Assembly (NCBI RefSeq): GCF_029392315.1
Contig: NZ_CP113939.1
Span: 1,426,001 to 1,490,000, forward strand
DNA: 64,000 nt
Source: Bifidobacterium sp. ESL0690
GTDB taxonomy: Bacteria; Actinomycetota; Actinomycetes; Actinomycetales; Bifidobacteriaceae
Reading direction: 5' to 3'
Shown here: piece by piece, positions 36,302-48,452 of the stretch
Layout: each line of letters opens with the position of its first letter
Position numbering within the stretch: the first letter of the stretch is position 1
The notes under the pieces: generated by a model
The model's database searches: none
The model's input: the letters and a program-made list of their open reading frames with translations, nothing else
What the model was told of the DNA's origin: nothing
Program-made: the position numbers and the translations under genes

Positions 36302-36979
36302 TCACCTCCGTACCGCAAGCTTGTTGGAAAGGATTGTGGTCAGCGCCCCGATGGGAATGATCAGAATCACGTAGCCGAACGCGAAGATCAGGAAGATGGC
36401 GACGATGGAGTTCGCATGGAACTCGATCATCTCGCTCATCAGGCTGGACGTTTCGGTGGCTACCGATGCGGCTGCGGCGACCGTCGAGTTCTTGAGCAAC
36501 GCGATCAGCGTGTTGCCCAGCGGCGCGACGGAACCACGGAAGGCCTGCGGCAGGATAATCTGCGTGGCCGACTGCATGAAATTAAGTCCCAGCGCACGAG
36601 CCGCCTCGGCCTGCCCGAGCGGAACGGTGTTGATGCCGGAACGCAGGGATTCGCAGACGAAGGCCGCCGTGTAGAGCGAAAGGCCGGTGACCGCCAGCCA
36701 GAAGAAGTTCGTGGCGAAAGAGTTCGAGAACGTGAGCTTCAACTGGGCGAAGGCACCGAGCACCATGAAGACCATGATGATGGTCAACGGCATGTTCTTG
36801 AAGAACTCGACGTAAGCACTCGCCACAGTGCGCAGCGAGGAAATCGGCGAGATGCGCATCATCAGCAGGATGACGCCAAGAATCAACGAGAACAGCGCGG
36901 ACCAGAGCGTCAGCTCGATGTTGACGAGGAACGCGCCCGGCACGTTGTACTGGCTGAACAATTGCATAAGTTCATTCAT
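36302..36979 (-). CDS. Amino-acid ABC transporter permease (first), glutamate type
   Basis: A 225-residue inner-membrane permease of the HisMQ family, with about five helices and the EAA loop G-Q-A-E-A-A-R-A-L-G-L-N that docks on the ATPase. It shares the A-Y-V-E-F-F-K-N-M-P-L segment with GluC-type subunits. Its start overlaps the stop of the binding-protein gene by four bases (ATGA), a sign of coupled expression. Confidence 0.92.
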   Translation of the reverse strand: MNELMQLFSQYNVPGAFLVNIELTLWSALFSLILGVILLMMRISPISSLRTVASAYVEFFKNMPLTIIMVFMVLGAFAQLKLTFSNSFATNFFWLAVTGLSLYTAAFVCESLRSGINTVPLGQAEAARALGLNFMQSATQIILPQAFRGSVAPLGNTLIALLKNSTVAAAASVATETSSLMSEMIEFHANSIVAIFLIFAFGYVILIIPIGALTTILSNKLAVRR

Positions 36980-37830
36980 TTCGCGGCTCCCGTCTCTCCG
37001 AGGTCCGGTTTGGGCGGATTGTATTTCATATTCGGTTTATACTTCACGCCACGCGTGTTGTCGTTGATATAGCGCTGCCAGGAACCGTCCTTTTCCATCT
37101 GCGCGATGGCCTTGTCGATCTTCTTGGCGAATTTGATATTGCTCTTCTTGACACCAACACCGTAATATTCCTGCGTGAACGGCTTGCCGATCAGGCGCAG
37201 CCTGCCGCGGGCGTTCGAGGCGAGACCGGCGAGGATGATGTCGTCGGTGGTCACCGCGTCGACGATGCCGCTGAACAGCGCCGTCGCGCATTCCGCGTAG
37301 CCGGGCTGCTCCATCAGCTGGACTTTGGAGGCGAACTTCTGTTTGACCACTTCGGCCGATGTGGAGCCGGTCACCGAACAGAGGCGTTTGCCGTTGAGAC
37401 TATCGGGTCCGGTGATCTCGTGGTCGTCTTTACGGACCATCAGGTCCTGTCCGGCCACGAAATACGGCCCGGCGAAGCTGACAGCTTTCTTACGTTCGTC
37501 GGTGATGGAATAGCTGGCGACGATCATATCGACGTCGCCGTTCTGCAACATGGCCTCACGCTGTTTGCTCGGCGCTTCCTTCCAGACGATCTCATCGTCC
37601 GAATAGCCGAGCCTGCGGGCGATGTATCGCGCCACGTCCACGTCGAAGCCGACGTAGGTGCCGGACTTCTTGAAGCCGACGCCAGGCTGGTCGAATTTGA
37701 TGCCGATGCGGATTTTGCCCGCCTCGTTGCTCGAGCCGCAGGCGGCCACGGTGAATACGCAGGCCAGTGCGCAGAAGGCCGCAAGGACCCTGCGCCAGGT
37801 GCGCGAAAGTTGTTTGAATGATGGTTTCAT
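36976..37830 (-). CDS. Amino-acid ABC transporter substrate-binding lipoprotein, glutamate type
   Basis: A 284-residue extracellular solute-binding protein family 3. The signal peptide ends in lipobox V-A-A-C with Cys31. The mature domain shows G-F-D-V-D-V-A-R-Y-I-A and the S-Y-S-I-T-D-E-R segment that lines the ligand site in GluB/GlnH proteins, then T-G-S-T-S-A-E-V and V-T-T-D-D. Most likely ligand is glutamate or glutamine, by analogy. Separated from the upstream ATPase gene by 164 bp that contain an inverted repeat. Confidence 0.92.
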   Translation of the reverse strand: MKPSFKQLSRTWRRVLAAFCALACVFTVAACGSSNEAGKIRIGIKFDQPGVGFKKSGTYVGFDVDVARYIARRLGYSDDEIVWKEAPSKQREAMLQNGDVDMIVASYSITDERKKAVSFAGPYFVAGQDLMVRKDDHEITGPDSLNGKRLCSVTGSTSAEVVKQKFASKVQLMEQPGYAECATALFSGIVDAVTTDDIILAGLASNARGRLRLIGKPFTQEYYGVGVKKSNIKFAKKIDKAIAQMEKDGSWQRYINDNTRGVKYKPNMKYNPPKPDLGETGAAK

Positions 37831-37933
37831 AGGCTTTTGCTTTCCCGATACTTCCCCATTCGCTGATTAGCGGATTAACGATTATGTTCTCTTTGCTGCT
37901 GAAACGTGTCTCGCAATTGTTCGAATGTTTACC

Positions 37934-37964
37934 AGATATCGTTTTATATCAAATACCGATATCT
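37934..37964. repeat. Inverted repeat between transporter ATPase and binding-protein genes
   Basis: AGATATCG (37934-37941) and CGATATCT (37957-37964) form an 8-bp perfect stem with a 15-base loop. There is no U-tract on the minus strand, so it is more likely a processing or stability hairpin, or an operator, than a terminator. Confidence 0.45.
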
Positions 37965-37994
37965 CCGATATTTTTTGCGCACGCCTGCAGGAAG

Positions 37995-38801
<807 letters not shown>

Positions 38802-38996
38802 GAAAAGCAGTATAACTGCACACTGTTACCACATAGTTACCAGCGAAATTATTGGGAAATATCAGCAATCAATGCTATATGCGTATTACTTGGAATAATT
38901 TGTTACCGCGAATTATTTGAAATCGTCGGTTATATCAGATTATTTTTTTCATAAGTATCTTATCATATTGCATTACGCTCCGGTACCAGTTTTCCG
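38802..38996. other. AT-rich intergenic region
   Basis: It contains the ABC operon promoter (TATACT near 38812 on the minus strand, two GGTAAC repeats upstream). Otherwise it is AT-rich with no supported gene. Confidence 0.4.
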
Positions 38997-39125
38997 ATGC
39001 CTGCAAAAGTGGCATCGTCGATTCCGTCATATTCTGAACCGTCGCAAGATACTGGTTATCCGGTATACAAATGTGCCCAGCTCAACAATGAACTGGACAC
39101 ATTCAAACAACTACTGAAGTGGTAA
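38997..39125 (+). CDS. Possible 42-residue ORF
   Basis: ATG at 38997 opens M-P-A-K-V-A-S-S-I-P and closes F-K-Q-L-L-K-W-stop, 20 bp from the aspS stop and convergent with it. The C-terminal half (Y-K-C-A-Q-L-N-N-E-L-D-T-F) looks protein-like and amphipathic, so it could be a small protein or the tail of a decayed gene. No family recognised and no ribosome-binding site. Confidence 0.25.
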   Translation: MPAKVASSIPSYSEPSQDTGYPVYKCAQLNNELDTFKQLLKW

Positions 39126-39145
39126 AGAAAACCTATACAACCAAA

Positions 39146-40945
39146 TCAGTCTTTATCCTCTTCCGGGTCGTAATCGACACCGGTCTCGGCGCGCTGGGCA
39201 TCCGAAATCGGAGCCGGAGCGCCGGTGAGCGGATCACGGCCGCCGCCAGCCTTCGGGAAGGCGATAACGTCGCGGATGGTGTCGACGCCGGCAAGCAGCG
39301 AAACCGTACGGTCCCAGCCAAGGGCGATGCCCGCGTGAGGCGGTGCGCCGTACTTGAACGCTTCGAGCAGGAAGCCGAACTTCTCCTGGGCTTCCTCTTC
39401 GCCGATGCCGAGCACGTCGAGCACGCGCTCCTGGATGTCGTTGCGGTGAATACGCACCGAGCCGCCGCCCATTTCCTCGCCGTTGCAGACGATGTCGTAG
39501 GAGTCGCTCATGGCGTGTTCCGGATCCTTATCGAACTTGTCGATCCAGTCGGCCGAAGGCATGGTGAACGGGTGGTGCATGGAAGTCCACTTGGAATGGC
39601 CCACGGCCACGTCATCGTCATCCGGGTCATCGGTGCGCTTGAAGAGCGGGAAATCGACAACCCAAGTGAAGGCGAACTTCTTCGGGTCGAGCAGACCCGC
39701 GCGACGCGCGATCTCGACGCGGGCGGCGCCGAGCAGCAGCTGCGAGGATTCGCGGGTACCGGCGGCGAAGAACACCGCGTCCCCGTCCTTGGCGCCCACG
39801 GCTTCTTTGAGGCCGTTGCGCTCTTCGTCGGAAAGGTTCTTGGCCACAGGCCCCTTGAGCGTTCCGTCGCCGGTGAACTGGACGTAGGCGAGACCCTTAG
39901 CCCCGCGCTGACGCGCCCATTCCTGCCATGCGTCGAACTGACGACGCGGGGTATCGGCTCCGCCTTCGAAGACCACGGCACCGACATAAGGCGCCTGGAA
40001 GACGCGGAACGGAGTGTTCTTGAAGTAGTCGGTGAGCTCGACGATCGGGTTGCCGAAGCGCAGGTCCGGCTTGTCGGAACCGTATTTGTCCATGGCGTCC
40101 TGCCAGGTGATACGGTCGATCGGCAGCTTGACGTCGTAGCCTTGGGTCTTCCAGATGGCGGCGATGACCTTCTCGGCCATGGCCATCACATCCTCCTGAT
40201 CCACGTAGCTCATTTCCATATCGAGCTGGGTGAACTCCGGCTGACGGTCGGCACGGAAATCCTCGTCACGGTAGCAGCGTGCAAGCTGGAAGTAGCGCTC
40301 GACACCACCCACCATCAGCAGCTGCTTCAGAAGCTGTGGGGACTGCGGCAGCGCGTACCAGGAGCCGGGCACCAAGCGTGCCGGCACCACGAAGTCGCGT
40401 GCGCCTTCCGGCGTGGACTTAATGAAGGTAGGGGTCTCCACCTCGGTGAAGTCCATATCTTCCAGCGCGTGACGTGCCGCACGGGTCATGTCGCTGCGAA
40501 GCTTCAGGTTCTTCTGCATGGAAGGACGACGAAGATCGAGGTAACGATACTTCAGGCGAACATCCTCGCCCGGGAGCTTGTTCTCGGCCTCGTTCTCGAG
40601 GGCAGTGGAAACCTGGAACGGCAGCGCGTCGGACTTGGCCAGCACCTTGAGGGTTTCGACGACGACCTCCACCTTGCCAGTGGAAAGGTGTTCATTCTCG
40701 TTGCCGTCCGGACGCTCACGCACTTCACCGACGACCTGCACCACGAACTCGCTGCGCAGCGGGCGGGCGATCTCCTCGTCGTAGATGACGATCTGCACCA
40801 GGCCGGTGCTGTCGCGCAAATCAATGAAAGCGACGCCGCCGTGGTCGCGCCTGCGGTCAACCCAGCCCGCAAGGGTTACCTTCTGACCGATCAATTCCTC
40901 GGTCACTTCAGTGGCATGGTGTGTTCTATAAGCCGTCTGGCTCAT
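39146..40945 (-). CDS. aspS: Aspartyl-tRNA synthetase (bacterial type)
   Basis: It charges tRNA-Asp in the cytoplasm. At 599 residues it has the normal length for the bacterial enzyme. It has an N-terminal OB fold ([15 protein letters not shown]), class II motif 2 around [18 protein letters not shown], a GAD insertion domain, and motif 3 G-I-A-L-G-W-D-R. An Asp/Glu-rich C-terminal tail follows. It is 56 bp downstream of hisS on the same strand, forming the hisS-aspS pair common in many bacteria. Confidence 0.97.
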   Translation of the reverse strand: MSQTAYRTHHATEVTEELIGQKVTLAGWVDRRRDHGGVAFIDLRDSTGLVQIVIYDEEIARPLRSEFVVQVVGEVRERPDGNENEHLSTGKVEVVVETLKVLAKSDALPFQVSTALENEAENKLPGEDVRLKYRYLDLRRPSMQKNLKLRSDMTRAARHALEDMDFTEVETPTFIKSTPEGARDFVVPARLVPGSWYALPQSPQLLKQLLMVGGVERYFQLARCYRDEDFRADRQPEFTQLDMEMSYVDQEDVMAMAEKVIAAIWKTQGYDVKLPIDRITWQDAMDKYGSDKPDLRFGNPIVELTDYFKNTPFRVFQAPYVGAVVFEGGADTPRRQFDAWQEWARQRGAKGLAYVQFTGDGTLKGPVAKNLSDEERNGLKEAVGAKDGDAVFFAAGTRESSQLLLGAARVEIARRAGLLDPKKFAFTWVVDFPLFKRTDDPDDDDVAVGHSKWTSMHHPFTMPSADWIDKFDKDPEHAMSDSYDIVCNGEEMGGGSVRIHRNDIQERVLDVLGIGEEEAQEKFGFLLEAFKYGAPPHAGIALGWDRTVSLLAGVDTIRDVIAFPKAGGGRDPLTGAPAPISDAQRAETGVDYDPEEDKD

Positions 40946-41001
40946 GCTCCCTCTATTCCTTATCTACTAACCGTTCGGAAACCGCGAAAATCCGCGCTCT
41001 T

Positions 41002-42402
41002 TTACTTGTCCAAAGAGACGGTTTGCTGAGCATACACAGTATCGGGTTGCCATGACTTGACATCGGCGGGAACCTGCTCACCGGTGATGATGTTCTTCAC
41101 CTCGTCATGGTCGCTGCCCTCGCCGTCGCCCGATGCGTCAGCCGGGAACCAGACATAGGGGATACCCAATTTGTCGGCGTATTTGATCTGCTTGCCAAGC
41201 TTCGCGGCCTTCGGGGCCACGTCGGCGGCGATGCCGCGCTTGCGCAGGGCAGCGGCGATGTGATTGCAATCCAGACGATCGTCTTCATTCCAGACCGCAA
41301 CCATGACGGCTGCGGGCGAAACGCGAGAGGCGTGCGCACCGGCGGTGTGCAGCATGTAGGAGACCAAACGCGAAAGGCCGATGGACAGGCCGACGCCGGG
41401 ATATTTCCTGTTGCCTTGCGAAGCGAGGTTGTCGTAACGACCGCCGGAGCAGATGGAACCAAGTTGATCCGCACCATCCAAGAACGTCTCATAAACGGAA
41501 CCGGTGTAGTAATCAAGGCCACGTGCGATTTTGAGATCCGCGATGACGGAACCGGGACGGGTAATGGCCGCTTCGTCGACAATCATCGCCAACGTGTCGA
41601 GACCTTCACGGGCGAGCTTGTAGGCATCGCTGTCCGACGCGATATCATGCTTAGCACAGAGCTCATCGAACTTCTGCAACAGTTCCTTGCCGTCGGCGGC
41701 CGTGAGCTCCGCCAATTCGAGGCAGGCACGTGCCTGTGCCACGGTCGCGCCACATTCGCTTACGAGAAGCTTGACCACTTCGTCGGCACCGATCTTGTCG
41801 AGCTTGTCGATCTCGCGCAATACACCTTCAACGTCTGTCAAACCAAGCCCACGATAGAAGCCCTCGGAAAGCTTGCGGTTGTTGGCGTGCACAGTTGCCT
41901 TGGGCAGACCGAACTGACGCAGTTCCTCAAGAGCCTGCACCATGACCAACGGAAGCTCAACCTCGTAATGGTCCTCAAGCTCACCGTTGCCGATCACATC
42001 GATATCAGCCTGGACGAACTCGCGGAAGCGGCCTTCCTGCGGACGCTCGCCGCGCCAGACCTTCTGAATCTGCCAACGCTTGAACGGGAAGGCGAGTTGG
42101 CCGGAATGTTCGACCACGTAACGGCTCAGCGGAACGGTCAGATCGAAATGCAGGCCAAGACGATGCTCGATGGGCGTGTCGGATTCGTGGCCGACTTCCT
42201 GCAGACGGGACAGAAGATAGATCTCTTTGCTGGTCTCGCCTTTTTTGAGAAGGCTTGAACCTTCCTCTACTGCTCTTGTCTCGATGCCGATGAATCCGTT
42301 GAGTTCGAAAACCCTGCGGACCGTGTCGATGACACGCTGTTCGACCACCCTTTCTTCGGGTAGCCATTCCGGAAATCCTGATATTGATGCGCCTTTTGCC
42401 AT
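41002..42402 (-). CDS. hisS: Histidyl-tRNA synthetase
   Basis: It charges tRNA-His. The 466-residue class II synthetase has G-F-P-E-W-L-P-E near the start, histidine motif 2 W-R-G-E-R-P-Q-E-G-R-F-R-E-F, the A-R-G-L-D-Y-Y-T-G signature, motif 3 G-V-G-L-S-I-G-L-S-R, and a C-terminal anticodon-binding domain. AGGGAG precedes the ATG. Divergent from the DUF349 gene across 92 bp. Confidence 0.96.
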   Translation of the reverse strand: MAKGASISGFPEWLPEERVVEQRVIDTVRRVFELNGFIGIETRAVEEGSSLLKKGETSKEIYLLSRLQEVGHESDTPIEHRLGLHFDLTVPLSRYVVEHSGQLAFPFKRWQIQKVWRGERPQEGRFREFVQADIDVIGNGELEDHYEVELPLVMVQALEELRQFGLPKATVHANNRKLSEGFYRGLGLTDVEGVLREIDKLDKIGADEVVKLLVSECGATVAQARACLELAELTAADGKELLQKFDELCAKHDIASDSDAYKLAREGLDTLAMIVDEAAITRPGSVIADLKIARGLDYYTGSVYETFLDGADQLGSICSGGRYDNLASQGNRKYPGVGLSIGLSRLVSYMLHTAGAHASRVSPAAVMVAVWNEDDRLDCNHIAAALRKRGIAADVAPKAAKLGKQIKYADKLGIPYVWFPADASGDGEGSDHDEVKNIITGEQVPADVKSWQPDTVYAQQTVSLDK

Positions 42403-42494
42403 AACTCCCTATAATAAGTGGTGTTGTGGAAAAATGAGGCATCCGTCTCGGCTTTTGCAACACCTGTTACACGAAGACTCTCAAGGAGCTGGCC

Positions 42495-44084
42495 ATGGCC
42501 GACGAACAAGTCACTGAACCCGAAAACACCAATGAATCCAACGCACAGGCAGCGCAGCCTGCCGCGGACGCACAGGCCAGCGCCACGTCCAAACCGACAG
42601 AACCGGCAGCCCCCTCGGCTCCGTCCGAACAGCAAGCGCCCGAAGCTGAAGCGCCAAAAGCACCTGCTGCTCCAGAAGCACCGAAGGCTGACGACACGCC
42701 GGACGCTTCTGCTCCTGCTGCAGCTACGCCTGCCCCGGCCGCTCCAGCTAAGACCGCACCAAAACCGCACGTCCCCTCCCCCTTGGCCTTTGCCAAGAAG
42801 CCGGCGAAACACCCGGTCGCAGCACCTGCTCACACTTACTCCGAGGCCGATGTGAAGGCCGCCGAAGCGTTCGGTCGTGTCGACGAAAAAGGCACCGTCT
42901 ATGTGCGTGAAGGCGAAACCGAGCGCGAAGTGGGCGAGTTCCCTGGCGCCACGAACGAGGAAGCTCTGACGCTTTACGCACGCCGTTACCTCGATCTCAA
43001 GGCCAAGCTCGACCTGTTCGCCACGCGCCTCAAGGCCGCGAATATCAAGCCTCATGAGATTGACGAATCCGTCAAGACGCTTGGCGAGGAAACCGCCAGC
43101 CCCGCCATTGTTGGCGACATTGCCGCACTCAAGACGCAGTACGAGGAGCTGAAGAAGGCCGGTGAAGCCAAGAAGGCCGAACTCGCCGAGGCTCGCAAGG
43201 CCGCGCTCGAGAAAGCCATCAAGGAACGCACGGCCATCGTCGAGAAGGCTGAAGCGCTGGCAAATTCGCTTTCAGAGAACACGAATTGGCGTTCCACCGC
43301 CGACAAGTTCCGTTCGCTCTTCGAGCAGTGGCAGGAGCATCAGCGCACCAGCATCCGCATCGACAAGCCGACCGCCGACGCGCTGTGGAAGCGTTTCTCC
43401 GCCGCCCGCACCACCTTCAACCAGCACCGTCGCAAGTGGGCTCAGGCTCGCGACGCCTCCCGCGAGGAGACCAAGCGCGTCAAGGAAGAAATCATCAAGG
43501 AAGCCAACGAAATCAAGGATTCCACCGATTGGGGCGCCACCTCGCACCAGTTCAACGAACTCATGGACCGTTGGAAGGCCGCAGGACGCGCAGGACGCAA
43601 GGAAGACGACGAGCTGTGGGCCAAGTTCCGCGAGGCTTGCGACGTCTTCTTCAACGCGCGTCAGGCCGACCGCGACCAGATGAGCTCCAACGAGAAGGAC
43701 AACCTCGCCAAGAAGGAAGAGCTCTTGAAGAAGGCCGAGGCCTTGGTGCCGGTCGCCGATGAGAAGGCCGCCAAGAAGGCGCGTCAGGCTCTGGCCGACA
43801 TCCAGGACGAGTGGGACCAGATCGGCTACGTGCCTCGCGAGGACATGCACCGCATCGAAAGCCGCCTCGACGCCGTCGACAACAAGATCAAGGCCGTCGA
43901 ACAGGCCGCTTGGCAGAAGAGCGACCCCGAGGCCGACGCCCGCGTCTCCAGCTTCGAGACCCAGCTCAAGGCCCAGCTCGATGAGCTCGACAAGCAGATC
44001 GCCGCCGAGTCCGACCCTGCCAAGAAGTCCAAGCTCGAGGCCGAAAAAGCCACCAAGGAACAGTGGCTCAACGCCGTGAAGTAA
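42495..44084 (+). CDS. DUF349 domain-containing protein
   Basis: A 529-residue protein. The first 105 residues are Ala/Pro/Glu-rich and probably disordered. From about 230 onward come repeated DUF349 helical units with the pattern W-x-A-T/T-A-D-x-F-x5-W-x2-W/G-R-x-x-R: N-W-R-S-T-A-D-K-F, D-W-G-A-T-S-H-Q-F, and a third, weaker copy. The C terminus is a coiled coil rich in K and E. Family role unknown (relatives have been linked to RNA or stress functions). AAGGAGCTGGCC before ATG is a good ribosome-binding site. A TATAAT at 42410 may be its -10. Confidence 0.88.
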   Translation: MADEQVTEPENTNESNAQAAQPAADAQASATSKPTEPAAPSAPSEQQAPEAEAPKAPAAPEAPKADDTPDASAPAAATPAPAAPAKTAPKPHVPSPLAFAKKPAKHPVAAPAHTYSEADVKAAEAFGRVDEKGTVYVREGETEREVGEFPGATNEEALTLYARRYLDLKAKLDLFATRLKAANIKPHEIDESVKTLGEETASPAIVGDIAALKTQYEELKKAGEAKKAELAEARKAALEKAIKERTAIVEKAEALANSLSENTNWRSTADKFRSLFEQWQEHQRTSIRIDKPTADALWKRFSAARTTFNQHRRKWAQARDASREETKRVKEEIIKEANEIKDSTDWGATSHQFNELMDRWKAAGRAGRKEDDELWAKFREACDVFFNARQADRDQMSSNEKDNLAKKEELLKKAEALVPVADEKAAKKARQALADIQDEWDQIGYVPREDMHRIESRLDAVDNKIKAVEQAAWQKSDPEADARVSSFETQLKAQLDELDKQIAAESDPAKKSKLEAEKATKEQWLNAVK

Positions 44085-44105
44085 GGGCTAAATTTCATAG
44101 CCAGC

Positions 44106-44147
44106 AAAAGTCGCTTGCATCAATTGATTTGGTGCAAGCGACTTTTT
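44106..44147 (+). terminator. Terminator of the DUF349 gene
   Basis: 14-bp stem AAAAGTCGCTTGCA with TGCAAGCGACTTTTT, 13-base loop, ending in a T-run. It lies 22 bp after the stop. Confidence 0.88.
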
Positions 44148-44192
44148 ATATTACGCTTGAATCAAGCCCACCTCCAAGGAGGGAAGGGAAGT

Positions 44193-44233
44193 GAAAGCCG
44201 GAGTGCCTGTGTCTCTCATAGGGGCCGGCTTTC
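44193..44233 (-). terminator. Hairpin downstream of lipoprotein gene
   Basis: 9-bp stem GAAAGCCGG (44193-44201) with CCGGCTTTC (44225-44233) and a short inner CCT/AGG pair. It lies 63 bp past the lipoprotein stop; the U-tract is weak, so efficiency is doubtful. CCTCC-AA-GGAGG at 44171-44182 is an adjacent short palindrome. Confidence 0.45.
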
Positions 44234-44295
44234 GCGTTACTTACGAACTTATCTCAGTGCGTCCGATAACCAACTCCGGCGGAAGAAAAGCAAGG

Positions 44296-44778
44296 TCAAT
44301 CGTCTTTGATGAATCCGCCTTGTGCGACCGATTTACAAGTCTGATAGTCGATTTTCCACTGTCCATCTTCCTTGGCAAAACCTAAATCGACCACTGCATC
44401 GCTTGTGAGGATAGCCGAAGAATCGGAATCTCCCTTTACCACCTTGCCTTTCTCAATACCTTGAGTAATGTGTAAGAGATTCTTATGCCAATTTTTATCG
44501 AGTCTCAACGAGCCGATTAAATCGTATTTCTTGGCTAAAGATGTATCATCCGAGCAACGTTTACTGGCATAACTCATAATTGATTTTGAATCGCCTTCAT
44601 ACATTTCTTTGAAAAAGTTTTCGCCCGTATCCTTGATCTTCGCTGATTCCGAGGAAGCAATGCTTTCGTTACCATGCGGCAGCGAGCCATCATCCCCACA
44701 GGCTCCTAGAGATAACGGCAAAGCAAGACAAACAACTATGCATGTCAGTAAGCGGGAAATACGTTTCGTACCGTTCAT
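44296..44778 (-). CDS. Hypothetical lipoprotein (160 aa)
   Basis: A secreted lipid-anchored protein. Signal peptide with lipobox L-G-A-C (Cys27), then about 130 residues with S-K-R-C-S-D-D, a V-V-D-L-G-F-A-K-E-D-G-Q-W-K-I-D-Y-Q-T-C segment near the end and two further Cys that could form a disulfide. The D-G-Q-W-K-I pattern recalls NTF2-like or DUF4878-type lipoproteins, which I cannot confirm. It lies 39 bp downstream of another small lipoprotein gene, probably in one transcript. Confidence 0.75.
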   Translation of the reverse strand: MNGTKRISRLLTCIVVCLALPLSLGACGDDGSLPHGNESIASSESAKIKDTGENFFKEMYEGDSKSIMSYASKRCSDDTSLAKKYDLIGSLRLDKNWHKNLLHITQGIEKGKVVKGDSDSSAILTSDAVVDLGFAKEDGQWKIDYQTCKSVAQGGFIKDD

Positions 44779-44817
44779 CTTTCTTCTCCTCAGTTGTATT
44801 GAAGATTCGAAAATCGT

Positions 44818-45240
44818 CTATTTTGTTGCTTCAAACAGCGCTTTTAAATTGGCCGTCCCGGACTGGTTGCAGCTGAGCTTGTGGTCACCAGCTTGCCCGA
44901 CCTTCGATTGTGCAAATGCGAAGAGGTTCTTGCCTTTGGAATCCGGGTAGTTGAGGTCTTCGGTGCTGGCTTTCATGGGATTGCCATCGACAGTGCAGCT
45001 TTCGGCATTCATCTTTTTCAGATCATCACGATAAGCCAAAACATAAAGCGTGCCGCTTTTGGAAGCAGTAACGGTTGTCACGTCTCCGTTGGGTTTGACA
45101 TCATACTTTTCCATCGCAGAGAACCTGTCGGCCACATCGCTCACACTCGGTTCCGAACTCTTGGCTCCACAACCTGCCAGACTGCCGATGCAAAGCAACG
45201 CCGCCACTATACCGATAACTCCCCGATTGCTCTTTCCCAT
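44818..45240 (-). CDS. Hypothetical lipoprotein (140 aa)
   Basis: A signal peptide with lipobox L-A-G-C (Cys24) is followed by about 115 residues of unrecognised sequence with two Cys (E-S-C-T and K-L-S-C) that may pair. The start at 45240 is chosen because the longer frame (45267) adds a basic, signal-poor extension; AAGGGTACAGGTA precedes it. Upstream sits an array of four GAAAAGCACC boxes. Confidence 0.72.
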   Translation of the reverse strand: MGKSNRGVIGIVAALLCIGSLAGCGAKSSEPSVSDVADRFSAMEKYDVKPNGDVTTVTASKSGTLYVLAYRDDLKKMNAESCTVDGNPMKASTEDLNYPDSKGKNLFAFAQSKVGQAGDHKLSCNQSGTANLKALFEATK

Positions 45241-45365
45241 TACCTGTACCCTTCTTTGGACACACAACTTCGTGTTGTTGTTTTCTCTTGGTTACAAGAT
45301 TATCAGTCCCCCTACTCACATTTTCCAAGACTGTACCCAAAAAGTACGTTTTCGAACCTTATTTC

Positions 45366-45472
45366 GTGCTTTTCGCCGCAGTTACGAACCGAATCAGTGA
45401 GAAAAGCACCAAAATAGGGCCGAAATGGTGCTTTTCTCACTGATGAGCGGTTTTACTGAAGAGAAAAGCACC
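45366..45472. repeat. Four alternating GAAAAGCACC boxes, including an 18-bp perfect hairpin
   Basis: Boxes at 45366-45377 (inverted), 45397-45410 (direct), 45427-45440 (inverted) and 45458-45472 (direct) alternate in orientation with centres about 30-33 bp apart, near three helical turns. The middle two extend to a perfect 18-bp inverted repeat (45394-45411 with 45426-45443, loop 14). They lie upstream of the lipoprotein gene at 45240 and beyond the clpC terminator. The remaining bases of 45241-45568 outside this array and the terminator show nothing else. Confidence 0.65.
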
Positions 45473-45492
45473 TTTGGGCGTCTGAATACATG

Positions 45493-45526
45493 AAGGCCCG
45501 ACTTCTTGGACGAGAAGTCGGGCCTT
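45493..45526. terminator. Terminator of clpC
   Basis: 14-bp perfect GC-rich stem AAGGCCCGACTTCT / AGAAGTCGGGCCTT, 6-base loop, 43 bp past the clpC stop; both flanks carry only short T-runs. Confidence 0.75.
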
Positions 45527-45568
45527 TGTACAGTGAGCGCGTTATATCAGCGCTGATCTAGGTCAACA

Positions 45569-48298
<2,730 letters not shown>

Positions 48299-48367
48299 AC
48301 TTGTCCTTCCATTCTTGATAATCCATTTAACTCTACCGATTTATGGTGACGTTTATTTCATGTCGCG

Positions 48368-48378
48368 CGCCTATTGCG
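48368..48378 (+). promoter_or_regulatory. Candidate ClgR box upstream of clpC
   Basis: CGCCTATTGCG fits the actinobacterial ClgR operator core CGCYNANRGCG at 10 of 11 positions. It is 70 bp upstream of the clpC ATG. ClgR control of clp genes is established in bifidobacteria and corynebacteria; binding here is inferred. Confidence 0.4.
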
Positions 48379-48452
48379 CTGAGAACGCAACAAAGGTGAC
48401 ACAAACGGCTAAAATCCGCTCGTTGACGGCGATTTCGTCCACAATTGCGTAA

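Noticed and set aside
39119..41029. 636-residue open frame antisense to aspS
   Set aside because: Shadow of aspS; no domain recognisable.
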